DNA of 64,000 nt from Marivivens sp. LCG002 (GTDB taxonomy: Bacteria > Pseudomonadota > Alphaproteobacteria > Rhodobacterales > Rhodobacteraceae), in assembly GCF_030264275.1 (NCBI RefSeq), contig NZ_CP127165.1:732001-796000 (forward strand), written 5' to 3'. Position numbers and translations under genes: made by a program. A model generated the notes under the pieces. It ran no database searches, was not told where the DNA came from, and was given only the letters and a program-made list of their open reading frames with translations. Below, piece by piece: positions 17,495 to 24,847 of this stretch (position 1 is the first letter of the stretch; each line of letters opens with the position of its first letter).

Positions 17495-17965
17495 ATGCCG
17501 ATCATCAATGACGACCTCATGCCCGAAATCACCCCTCAACCGGGGCAGTTGCTCGCTCGCGGGGTCTGTCGGCATTTGCTCAGCCACGACTTTGTAACGG
17601 TCGAGGAGTTGGTGCCGACGTCGGGTCTTCGTGTCGATGTGATGGCCTTGGGACCCAAGGGCGAGATCTGGGTCATCGAATGCAAGTCATCCCGCGCCGA
17701 TTTTCAATCGGACAGCAAGTGGCAAGGCTATCTGGAATGGTGTGACCGCTTTTTCTGGGCGGTGGATACGGAATTCCCGACCGAGCTTTTGCCGCCTGAA
17801 AGCGGTCTGATCATTGCCGATGGATATGGCGCCGAGATCATCCGTATGCCCGAAGAGACCAAGCTTGCCGCCGCGCGGCGCAAGGTGCTGACGCATAAAT
17901 TCGCGCGCACCACGGCTCTGCGGCTTCAGGGGATGCGCGACCCGAGGGTCGGAGCGGCGCGATGA
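17495..17965 (+). CDS. mmcB: MmcB family DNA repair protein
   Basis: The 156-residue product matches the MmcB family, described in Caulobacter as an SOS-induced protein that helps survival of mitomycin C damage. The fold is of the PD-(D/E)xK nuclease type: D48 in LRVDVMAL and E62-C-K64 in WVIECKSS fit the catalytic acidic and lysine positions, so nuclease activity is possible but unproven. The start may be ATG 17495 or ATG 17519; neither has a Shine-Dalgarno sequence, and the promoter geometry suggests a leaderless message. A LexA box lies 12 bases upstream. Its stop is one base from that of the converging small gene. Confidence 0.88.
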   Translation: MPIINDDLMPEITPQPGQLLARGVCRHLLSHDFVTVEELVPTSGLRVDVMALGPKGEIWVIECKSSRADFQSDSKWQGYLEWCDRFFWAVDTEFPTELLPPESGLIIADGYGAEIIRMPEETKLAAARRKVLTHKFARTTALRLQGMRDPRVGAAR

Positions 17966-17966
17966 C

Positions 17967-18152
17967 CTAGCGAAGCGCCCTGGCGGCTTGGGCTGCGGCG
18001 CGAATCTCTTCGGCGATTTCTTCGGCTTCTTCGGGTTCGAAATCCATCGGGATTTCTACGCCTTCCGACTCGATGAAAATTCGGACCATTCCAGTGCTGG
18101 TCGGTCCAATCTGAAGATTGGCTTCGACGTCGCGTTCGGTATCGATACCCAT
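17967..18152 (-). CDS. Small acidic conserved protein (DUF6324-like)
   Basis: This 61-residue protein is rich in Glu and Ala: after an N-terminal segment with IGPTSTGMVRIFIE, the C-terminal 25 residues (FEPEEAEEIAEEIRAAAQAA) look like one acidic helix. Similar short proteins occur widely in Rhodobacterales and I believe are filed as DUF6324; function is unknown. GGAG lies eight bases before the ATG at 18152. It converges with mmcB and is divergent from the tRNA-His promoter. Confidence 0.72.
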   Translation of the reverse strand: MGIDTERDVEANLQIGPTSTGMVRIFIESEGVEIPMDFEPEEAEEIAEEIRAAAQAARALR

Positions 18153-18241
18153 GCTGATCTCCGTTCATGTGCTGGAAATGACCTAAGGCCAGCCACGTCA
18201 TAAGGCAAGCAGGTGCATTTCGTTTTTCCGCCCAAAGCCCC

Positions 18242-18270
18242 TTGCATTCATCTCAAAGCAGGGCTAAATC
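18242..18270 (+). promoter_or_regulatory. Sigma-70 promoter of tRNA-His
   Basis: TTGCAT (18242-18247), 17 bases, then TAAATC (18265-18270); transcription would start about three bases before the tRNA. Confidence 0.7.
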
Positions 18271-18279
18271 GCCCGCAGT

Positions 18280-18356
18280 GCCGCCTTAGCTCAGTTGGTT
18301 AGAGCGCCTGATTGTGGATCAGGAGGTCCCCCGTTCGAGCCGGGGAGGTGGTACCA
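18280..18356 (+). tRNA. tRNA-His (GTG)
   Basis: The 77-base cloverleaf has an acceptor stem GCCGCCT (18280-18286) pairing with AGGTGGT (18346-18352) with two G-U pairs, D arm TAGCTCAGTTGGTTAGAGC, an anticodon stem CCTGA/TCAGG with anticodon GTG at 18314-18316, a T arm CCCCG-TTCGAGC-CGGGG, and encoded CCA at 18354-18356. The discriminator base is A73 and there is no extra G at position -1 pairing with C73, the known alphaproteobacterial exception to the usual histidine identity element. Confidence 0.97.
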
Positions 18357-18470
18357 CTCTCCAAACATCGTTGAACAAGCCGTTGACGCCGAACCCGATG
18401 GGTTTTGCGGCCGCGTCAGGTTGTTGTCAGGGACCGCGCCTATCCCGCGTTCAGACGGGGGAGAAGATCG

Positions 18471-19496
18471 TTGTCGAACTATTTCAGGCTTGCGCTCACC
18501 ATCGCCATATCGCTTGTTGGCGTCGCCGTGTTCAGCTTGGCTCATTTGCCGCTTCCATGGCTGCTCGGGCCTTTGGCGGGCTGCCTTGCGGCTTCGCTTT
18601 TCGGCATAAGGCTGAAAGGCGCACCAAAGACATCCAATCTGATGCGCACCATTCTCGGGGTCGCGGTCGGCACCTCGATCACCCCCGAATTGTTCCATAG
18701 ACTTGACGAGATGCTGATCTCGCTGGCCTTGATGCCTCTTTTGACGCTCATTATCGGGCTTGTCGGATATCCGTTCTTTCGCCGCGTCTTCGGGTTCGAT
18801 CACGCGACCGCCTATTATTCCGCTATGCCGGGCGGCCTGCAGGATATGCTTGTTTTTGGCGAAGAGGCAGGCGGCGACGTTCGGGCCATGTCTTTGATCC
18901 ATGCGACGCGTGTGTTGGTGATCGTCACCTTGTTGCCCATGCTCTTTGCCTATGTGCTGCACATCGACTTGTCGCGCGCACCTGGATTGCCGATTGCGGA
19001 GCTACCGCTTCACGAGGTGTTGCTCATGGCAGCTGTCGGAATTGTCGGCTGGCAGGGCGCAAAAAAGATCGGGCTCTTCGGCGCCTCGATTCTCGGGCCG
19101 ATGATCCTCGCAACTGTGTTCAGTCTTTCGGGTTTGATCGAACATCGTCCGCCTGCACAGGCGATTTACGCGGCTCAGTTCTTTATCGGCTTTACCGTTG
19201 GCGTGAAATATTCGGGCATCACTTGGAAAGAGTTGCGTATCGATGTGGTCGCGGGTCTTGGTTATTCCGTGCTGATTTTCATCGTCTCGAGCCTTTTCGC
19301 AGGCGCTGCGATTGCTCTCGGGCTTGTGCCGTTTCTGGAAGGATTGCTCGCCTTTTCGCCGGGTGGTCAGGCCGAAATGGCGGTTCTTGCACTTGTTGCG
19401 GGGGCGGACGTGGGGTTTGTTGTCGCCCACCATATCATCCGGATCGTTCTGGTGATCATGCTTTCCCCCATCGTCGAGCGGCGGATGAAGCGCTAG
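18471..19496 (+). CDS. AbrB family membrane protein (putative permease)
   Basis: The 341-residue product consists of about ten hydrophobic helices with two related halves. Each half has the AbrB-duplication pattern: LPWLLGPLAGCLAA, MPGGLQDMLVFGEEAGGD and HATRVLVIVTLLP in the first, and FGASILGPMILA, SPGGQAEMAVLALVAGADVGFVVAHH (two adjoining blocks) and RIVLVIM in the second. The family is often mislabelled ammonia monooxygenase; members are predicted transporters of unknown substrate and not DNA-binding AbrB proteins. The start is taken as TTG 18471, which follows GGGGGAGAAG at good spacing. The stop shares CTAG with the converging DUF4387 gene. Confidence 0.83.
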   Translation: MSNYFRLALTIAISLVGVAVFSLAHLPLPWLLGPLAGCLAASLFGIRLKGAPKTSNLMRTILGVAVGTSITPELFHRLDEMLISLALMPLLTLIIGLVGYPFFRRVFGFDHATAYYSAMPGGLQDMLVFGEEAGGDVRAMSLIHATRVLVIVTLLPMLFAYVLHIDLSRAPGLPIAELPLHEVLLMAAVGIVGWQGAKKIGLFGASILGPMILATVFSLSGLIEHRPPAQAIYAAQFFIGFTVGVKYSGITWKELRIDVVAGLGYSVLIFIVSSLFAGAAIALGLVPFLEGLLAFSPGGQAEMAVLALVAGADVGFVVAHHIIRIVLVIMLSPIVERRMKR

Positions 19497-19795
19497 TTGA
19501 TTTCGATCTCGGCAAGGAGCGGCGCCCAACCCGCGCCATGCATGTCGCGGTCCTCTGGCGTGCCTTGGATCGCAGGTCGCGGGAGCGAGAATTTCACGAC
19601 ATTGAGGCTCGGGATGTCGAAGCGTTTCACGTCCGAGGTTTCAGCCCGAAAAAGTGCGGCAACGCGGTCTGTTCCAAGCCCTTTGACGACCCGATCAAAG
19701 GCTGCAGAGTCTCCGCAGAAAATGTCGATGGTAAGCCAGAAAGGCCCTGCATTCTTGGAGCGGACTTTCTGAACGATTTGGCCAAGCTCAGGCAT
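19493..19795 (-). CDS. DUF4387 family protein
   Basis: This 100-residue protein matches DUF4387: KVRSKNAGPFWLTIDIFC at residues 10-27 and HGAGWAPLL near the end are its landmarks. In many genomes DUF4387 is encoded next to, or fused to, the DUF1446/AtuA protein, and here it overlaps the AtuA-like gene by eight bases. The biochemical function is unknown; tight coupling suggests a small partner subunit. It ends the leftward operon tctC-tctB-tctA-atuA-like-DUF4387. Confidence 0.85.
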   Translation of the reverse strand: MPELGQIVQKVRSKNAGPFWLTIDIFCGDSAAFDRVVKGLGTDRVAALFRAETSDVKRFDIPSLNVVKFSLPRPAIQGTPEDRDMHGAGWAPLLAEIEIN

Positions 19796-21140
19796 CGTGG
19801 AACTCCAGACGGAACGCCTCCATCGGATCGGACAGATGGCGGATGTGGTTCAGGCAAAAGCCATAGGATGCGCCGCGGTCGATCTCGGCAGGGGAAAAGG
19901 GGAAGGCAAAGGTCGGCTGCTCTTCTTCTTGGGTCAGCGGATGGTGGAGCAGATAGGGGTTCATCAGCTTTGCGATTTCGTTCGCGCGCTCTTGGGTCGG
20001 GGCCGTGATGATGGCAAGAATGCCGACCTCTGTCGGGATGACCTTGCGGCTCTCGATCTCGCCAAGCGTCGACGAGAGGCCCATGATCCGCAGCTCGACG
20101 CTGAAATCATCGGGCGAGAGGCCAAGGCGGTCACAGGTCTTGGCCCTGTGTTTGACAAGAATATCGGCGCACCACGCCTCCACGTTTTCGACATAGCGGC
20201 GGTCGCGGATCGTAGCGATCTGGATCGTTTGAAAGCCCGTGACGCGTGCGCCTTCGAGCTTGACCGTATAATCGTCGGAGGGATGCCAGACAGACCCCGT
20301 GACACGCACGGAACGCTCGTCGAGCTGCTCATACTGTGTGTGGGTCACATCAAGATGGCCGCCGGGTTCATAGAGAATGAACGGATCCGAATTCTCGTAA
20401 AGCATATGTGCCGATACCGTATGCGGGCTGGCAAATGCGCCATCGGCCAAGGGCGTGACGGTGAAACCTTCTTGATCAATGTCGATCTGGATGACGCCCG
20501 ATTGCGGATTGGTGGCGCAAAGCGCACCGCATTCACCGATCTTGGCCGCATGCCATGCCGCGCCCGCGTTGTCCCCCCGCGCAAGGGGGAGCGCGGCGAT
20601 AATGGCGGTGTCGGTGGTGCGCCCTGCAATGACGATATCGGCGCCGCCCGCAAGCGCGGCGTTGATCTGCTCGGCCCCCGCAAGCGCGACGATATTGGTG
20701 CAGGATCGGAGGAGGTCGGCGCTGATTTCGGGCGCATGGGGAAGCGGCGTGATCTTGCCGCTCGCCAAAGTATCGACCAAGACCTCGGCGTCCTGCTGGG
20801 AATAAAGCGTCGCGATCCGTGCGGACAGGCCGAGTTCGGCCAAAATTTCGCGTGTGATCTCGAAGAGCCAGTCAACGGTGCTGTCCGCGCCGCAGGTGCC
20901 CGCCGTGCCGATGACCAGAGGGCAACCTGCCCGCGCACGGGCCTCGATCAGCCCTTTCCATTCGGCCTTGGTCGAGGAGCGTGCATATTTCGACACCCCC
21001 CGCCCAAGATAAGAGGGCCCACTGTCCGTGGACCCTCCATCAATGGCGATCAGATCAGGTGCATTCGCGATCCCCCGTTCCAGAGCCTCTTTGTCATAGC
21101 CAAGGCCAAGGGCACCCGAGGGAATAAGAATGCGTGTCAT
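19788..21140 (-). CDS. AtuA-like (DUF1446) family protein
   Basis: The 450-residue product belongs to the acyclic terpene utilisation AtuA / DUF1446 family. GSTDSGPSYLGRG near residue 36, LVIGTAGTCGADS near 75, and IVIAGRTTDTAII near 170 are conserved glycine-rich blocks. In Pseudomonas atuA is needed for growth on citronellol-type terpenes, but no reaction has been assigned. Here no other terpene genes are present; the gene sits two bases after tctA in a tricarboxylate transport operon, so it more likely acts on a transported organic acid or its CoA ester. That is inference from context. Confidence 0.85.
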   Translation of the reverse strand: MTRILIPSGALGLGYDKEALERGIANAPDLIAIDGGSTDSGPSYLGRGVSKYARSSTKAEWKGLIEARARAGCPLVIGTAGTCGADSTVDWLFEITREILAELGLSARIATLYSQQDAEVLVDTLASGKITPLPHAPEISADLLRSCTNIVALAGAEQINAALAGGADIVIAGRTTDTAIIAALPLARGDNAGAAWHAAKIGECGALCATNPQSGVIQIDIDQEGFTVTPLADGAFASPHTVSAHMLYENSDPFILYEPGGHLDVTHTQYEQLDERSVRVTGSVWHPSDDYTVKLEGARVTGFQTIQIATIRDRRYVENVEAWCADILVKHRAKTCDRLGLSPDDFSVELRIMGLSSTLGEIESRKVIPTEVGILAIITAPTQERANEIAKLMNPYLLHHPLTQEEEQPTFAFPFSPAEIDRGASYGFCLNHIRHLSDPMEAFRLEFHDA

Positions 21141-21142
21141 GA

Positions 21143-22648
21143 TCAGTCTTCCGAGAGTTCAGGCTTTTTCAGGAAACGACGCAGGAAGAGCGGGGCGACA
21201 AAACCCAGAACCGCTGCGATCCAAAGCCCGTTAGCAATGGTCGAGGAAAAGAGGAACGTCCAGTCCCCATCCGAAAGAACCATTGCGCGGCGAAGGTTGT
21301 CCTCCATCTGGTTGCCCAGAAGGATCCCGAGGATCACGGGAACAGTGGGAATGTCGAGCTTGCGGAACACATAGCCCATCACACCGAAGGCGATCATCAG
21401 GACGAGGTCAAAGTAGCTTCCCGACAGAGAATAGATGCCGACAAACGAGATCATGGTCACGCCGGGGAGGAGAAGAGCAGGCGGAACCGAGAGGATGCGG
21501 ACAAAGACTTTGACCATGGGAACGTTCATGGCGAGAAGCACGAAGTTGGCAATGAGCAGCGAGGCGATCAGGCCCCAGACCACATCCGGACGATCGGCAA
21601 AGAGCGTCGGGCCAGGCGTGATATTCAGCGTCATGAGAACGGCCAGAAGAACCGCAGTGGTGCCCGATCCCGGAACACCGAGGGTGAGCATGGGAACGAG
21701 CGCGCCGCCTGCGGCTGCGTTGTTGCCCGCTTCGGGGGCGGCAACACCCTTGGCAACGCCTGTGCCGAAGCCGCCTTTGTCGCCCGCGATGGATTTCTCC
21801 ATCATATAGGTGAGGAACGAACCCAGAGAGGCACCAGCTCCGGGAAGGACGCCTGCGATAAAGCCGACGACCGACGAGCGGAGCATCGTCCAACGGGTCG
21901 ACCAGATCTCGCGATAGGGGATCGTGACTTTGTCGAGCTTGATGCCGACGGCGCTGTTTTTGCCGTGGCTTTCGATAAAGACGAACACTTCGGACACTGC
22001 AAAGAGACCGACGATAGCGACGAGGAAATCGACGCCGTCCATCAGGTGCATGTTTCCGCCCGTAAAGCGCGGCATGCCCGTGGTGTTATCAAGCCCGATC
22101 ATCGCGATGCCGAGCCCCACACAAGAGGCGAGCGCGGCCTTGGCCTGGTTCGACGAAGCGATGCCGCCAAGGGTCGAGAAGGCAAGCAGGTAAAGCGCGA
22201 AATATTCGGCAGGGCCGAAGAGATAGGCGACACGCGCCAGCAGCGGAGCCAGCAGCATGAGACCGAGGGTTGCCAGCAAAGCACCGACAAAGGAAGCCAC
22301 CCCCGAGATGACGAGCGCATCCCCCGCACGGCCGTTTTTGGCCATCGGAAAACCGTCGAGCGTGGTCATCATCGCGGGCTCGTCACCCGGAATGTTGAGA
22401 AGGATCGAGCTGATCCGACCGCCATACATCGCGCCGTAGTAAACCGAGGTCAGAAGAACCAGCGCCGCAACCGCATCAAGGCCGAGTGTAAAGGTGATCG
22501 GGATCAGAATGGCTACGCCGTTCGACGGCCCAAGTCCGGGAAGCGCACCGATGATCGTCCCCAGAAAACAGCCGATCACGGCCAGTAGGAACGTATAGGG
22601 GCTTAGCGCGATGTCGAAGCCAAGCGCCAGATTAGCTAGAATGTCCAT
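21143..22648 (-). CDS. tctA: Tripartite tricarboxylate transporter, large permease subunit TctA
   Basis: The 501-residue integral membrane protein has around twelve hydrophobic segments and the TctA hallmark GALPGLGPSNGVAILIPITF near residue 40, together with YGGRISSILLNIPGDEPA and GVLPGAGASLGSFLTYMMEK near residue 265. Together with TctB and the periplasmic TctC it takes up di- or tricarboxylates in a secondary, ion-coupled way. GAGGAG lies six bases before the ATG. The order tctC-tctB-tctA is the family standard, and the AtuA-like gene follows after two bases. Confidence 0.95.
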   Translation of the reverse strand: MDILANLALGFDIALSPYTFLLAVIGCFLGTIIGALPGLGPSNGVAILIPITFTLGLDAVAALVLLTSVYYGAMYGGRISSILLNIPGDEPAMMTTLDGFPMAKNGRAGDALVISGVASFVGALLATLGLMLLAPLLARVAYLFGPAEYFALYLLAFSTLGGIASSNQAKAALASCVGLGIAMIGLDNTTGMPRFTGGNMHLMDGVDFLVAIVGLFAVSEVFVFIESHGKNSAVGIKLDKVTIPYREIWSTRWTMLRSSVVGFIAGVLPGAGASLGSFLTYMMEKSIAGDKGGFGTGVAKGVAAPEAGNNAAAGGALVPMLTLGVPGSGTTAVLLAVLMTLNITPGPTLFADRPDVVWGLIASLLIANFVLLAMNVPMVKVFVRILSVPPALLLPGVTMISFVGIYSLSGSYFDLVLMIAFGVMGYVFRKLDIPTVPVILGILLGNQMEDNLRRAMVLSDGDWTFLFSSTIANGLWIAAVLGFVAPLFLRRFLKKPELSED

Positions 22649-22658
22649 GAATAACTCC

Positions 22659-23099
22659 TCAGCCCATCAAGGCTTTGGGGAATGCAACAAGGCTGAGGCC
22701 GAGTGCATACTTGAAGACGATGAAAAGTCCGACCGAAAGTCCGCAGCCCGCAAGAACGGCGAATTTGGGTTTGGGCGAAATCTGATAACTCAGGATCGAG
22801 GCCACGATGGCGGTCGGGACCAAAAACCCGATCGGCTTGAGCGCATAGGCATAGCCGACAAGGATGATGACCGAAAACACCAGCGAGGCGAGGACGTTCA
22901 ATTCGGGCCAGTCCGGTTCCACATCCGGTTTGAAAATCATCACCACACCGCAAATGATGGCGGCAGAAGCGATCAGGATCGGAAAGGTTTTTGATCCGAC
23001 AGGATCAGACAGGAAGCTGGTCTGAATCTGGAGGGCGCTCGCGATATACGCGAGCGCCACCAGCACGGCGACCAGTCCGAAGACGCGGTCGCTTTTCAT
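22659..23099 (-). CDS. tctB: Tripartite tricarboxylate transporter, small permease subunit TctB
   Basis: The 146-residue product has four predicted helices, the usual TctB topology, beginning with RVFGLVAVLVALAYIASA. The pair PDVEPDWPEL in the middle loop is typical of the family. ATG 23099 overlaps the tctC stop as TGATG; a GTG one codon earlier (23102) is possible. It lies between tctC and tctA, and its specificity follows TctC. Confidence 0.9.
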   Translation of the reverse strand: MKSDRVFGLVAVLVALAYIASALQIQTSFLSDPVGSKTFPILIASAAIICGVVMIFKPDVEPDWPELNVLASLVFSVIILVGYAYALKPIGFLVPTAIVASILSYQISPKPKFAVLAGCGLSVGLFIVFKYALGLSLVAFPKALMG

Positions 23100-24061
23100 C
23101 ACTGGATCACACCGATTTCACGGCTGAGCGCTTCGGTTTCGGCAACAACGCCGTCAACCCAAGACTGGAAGTCACCGCCGACTTTGGTGAAGGGCGCAAG
23201 ACCGTTGTCCGTCATGGCCTGCTTCCACTCGTCCGAGGCAGCAACCGCCGCGAGCTTGTCCGCCCAAGCGTTGAACTCGTCATCCGAGATGTTCTTGGGC
23301 ACATAGAGACCGCGCCAGTTCACGGCCACAACGTCGACACCCTGTTCACGCGCAGTCGGGATGTCCTCGAAGCCCGGAACGCGCTCTTCGGTCAGGACGG
23401 CCAATGCGCGCACTTCACCCGATTTGATGAAGCCGACGATTTCCGACATGTCGCCGGTCATGCCTTGGGTAAAGCCGCCGACGGTCTGGGTGATGGCATC
23501 CGCACCACCGTCAACACCGATGTATTTGATCTTGGTCACTTCGTTGATGCCGCTGGCTTTGGCAACCTGGAGAACCTTGAGGTGGTCGAAACCGCCCACG
23601 GCCGAACCGCCGGCAAAGGCGACCGAACTCGGATCTGCTTGCATTGCAGCGACGAGATCGTTCAGCGACTGGAACGGGCTGTCGGCTGCAACCACGATTA
23701 CGCCCGGATCGGCACCGATGGCGCCGACAAAGCGAACCTGATCAGCGGTCATGCCGCCGAAAGCGTTCTGGGCAAGACGGGTGGTGGTTGCCGAAGAGGC
23801 CGCAACAATAAGGTCTGCATCGTCAGCGCGCTCGTTCACAACGTGGCTGAACGCAAGACCGCCGCCGCCGCCAGCCATGTTCGTCACCTGAACCGGCTCG
23901 GACACTTGGCCGATGTCGAAAAGGATTTTGCCGATCTGGCGGCAGGTGAAGTCCCAGCCACCACCGGGGTTGGCGGGGGCAATGCACTCGGCTGCGAAGG
24001 CAGAGCTGGCTGCAACGGTGAGAGCAACGCTCGAAACGAGCGCCTTGATTGTCATTTTCAT
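23099..24061 (-). CDS. tctC: Tripartite tricarboxylate transporter, periplasmic binding protein TctC
   Basis: The 320-residue binding protein starts at ATG 24061, six bases after GGGAGGA; the frame extends far upstream but without such a site. A signal peptide (MKMTIKALVSSVALTVAASSAFA) is followed by ECIAPANPGGGWDFTCRQIG, the conserved ligand loop of the Bug/TctC fold, and FVGAIGADPGVIVVA and FAGGSAVGGFDH. The protein binds a carboxylate in the periplasm and passes it to TctAB. Bug family specificity cannot be read from sequence. It leads the operon and is divergent from the two-component genes across about 120 bases. Confidence 0.94.
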   Translation of the reverse strand: MKMTIKALVSSVALTVAASSAFAAECIAPANPGGGWDFTCRQIGKILFDIGQVSEPVQVTNMAGGGGGLAFSHVVNERADDADLIVAASSATTTRLAQNAFGGMTADQVRFVGAIGADPGVIVVAADSPFQSLNDLVAAMQADPSSVAFAGGSAVGGFDHLKVLQVAKASGINEVTKIKYIGVDGGADAITQTVGGFTQGMTGDMSEIVGFIKSGEVRALAVLTEERVPGFEDIPTAREQGVDVVAVNWRGLYVPKNISDDEFNAWADKLAAVAASDEWKQAMTDNGLAPFTKVGGDFQSWVDGVVAETEALSREIGVIQ

Positions 24062-24181
24062 TGTTGTCCTCCCAGACAGTCTTGAGGGGCGGTCCCTCCG
24101 GCCCCTTGCGAAGACGAAAGATTTCCCTTCAACCTGACACGAACCTGTCATGTTCAAAAAAATGTCATAGGAGGGCGCAGG

Positions 24182-24847
24182 GTGAGATTTCTTCTCGTCG
24201 AGGATAACAGCGATCTTGCTCTGTCGGTGCAGAAGCGATTGTCGCTCGATGGGCACGGCGTGGATTGGGCCGCATCGCTCGCCGATGCCGAGGATCACCT
24301 TGCCGCCGCAAGCTATGATCTCATCTTGCTCGACATCATGCTCCCCGATGGCGATGGTCGCGATTTTCTGGCCTCGCACAGGCGCGCCCAACGGGACACG
24401 CCCGTGATCGTGATGACCGCCCGTTCGGCGGTGTCCGATCGGGTCGCTCTCCTCGATACAGGTGCCGATGACTATGTCACAAAGCCCTTTGATTTTGAAG
24501 AGTTAGAGGCGCGTGTGCGCGCCGTGCTCCGCCGTCGATCCGGGGTGTCGCAAACCCGTATGACCTTTGCCGATCTGACCTTTGATCCGCTGGGGGCAAC
24601 GGTCAGTTTCGCACATGAAACCCGAGAGCTCCGAAGCCGCGAATTGCGTCTTTTCGAGGTGCTGATTTCCGCCCCCGACCGCATCTTTTCCAAGGGGCAA
24701 TTATGTGACCGTCTGTTCTCTGCATCCGAGGCCGTCACCGACAATGCGATCGAGGTTTACGTCGGGCGTCTGCGCAAAAAACTCGAGGGCAGTGGGGCCA
24801 GAATCGAGACCGTCAGGGGCGTGGGTTATCGCCTCACCGCTGCATGA
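24182..24847 (+). CDS. Response regulator, OmpR/TctD type
   Basis: The 221-residue regulator has a receiver domain (about residues 1-115) with acidic pocket E7-D8, phosphoacceptor D51 in LILLDIMLPDGDG and lysine in DDYVTKPFD, followed by an OmpR-type winged helix (LRSRELRLFEVLI, DNAIEVYVGRLRKKL, ETVRGVGYRLTA). Start GTG 24182 follows AGGAGGG. Being head-to-head with tctC, it most likely controls tctCBA, as TctD does for TctCBA in other bacteria. Its stop overlaps the start of the kinase gene. Confidence 0.93.
   Translation: MRFLLVEDNSDLALSVQKRLSLDGHGVDWAASLADAEDHLAAASYDLILLDIMLPDGDGRDFLASHRRAQRDTPVIVMTARSAVSDRVALLDTGADDYVTKPFDFEELEARVRAVLRRRSGVSQTRMTFADLTFDPLGATVSFAHETRELRSRELRLFEVLISAPDRIFSKGQLCDRLFSASEAVTDNAIEVYVGRLRKKLEGSGARIETVRGVGYRLTAA

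Noticed and set aside
19797-21374. 525-codon open frame opposite the AtuA-like gene
   Set aside because: Shadow of the AtuA-like gene, with Arg/Gly/Asp-rich product and no motif.
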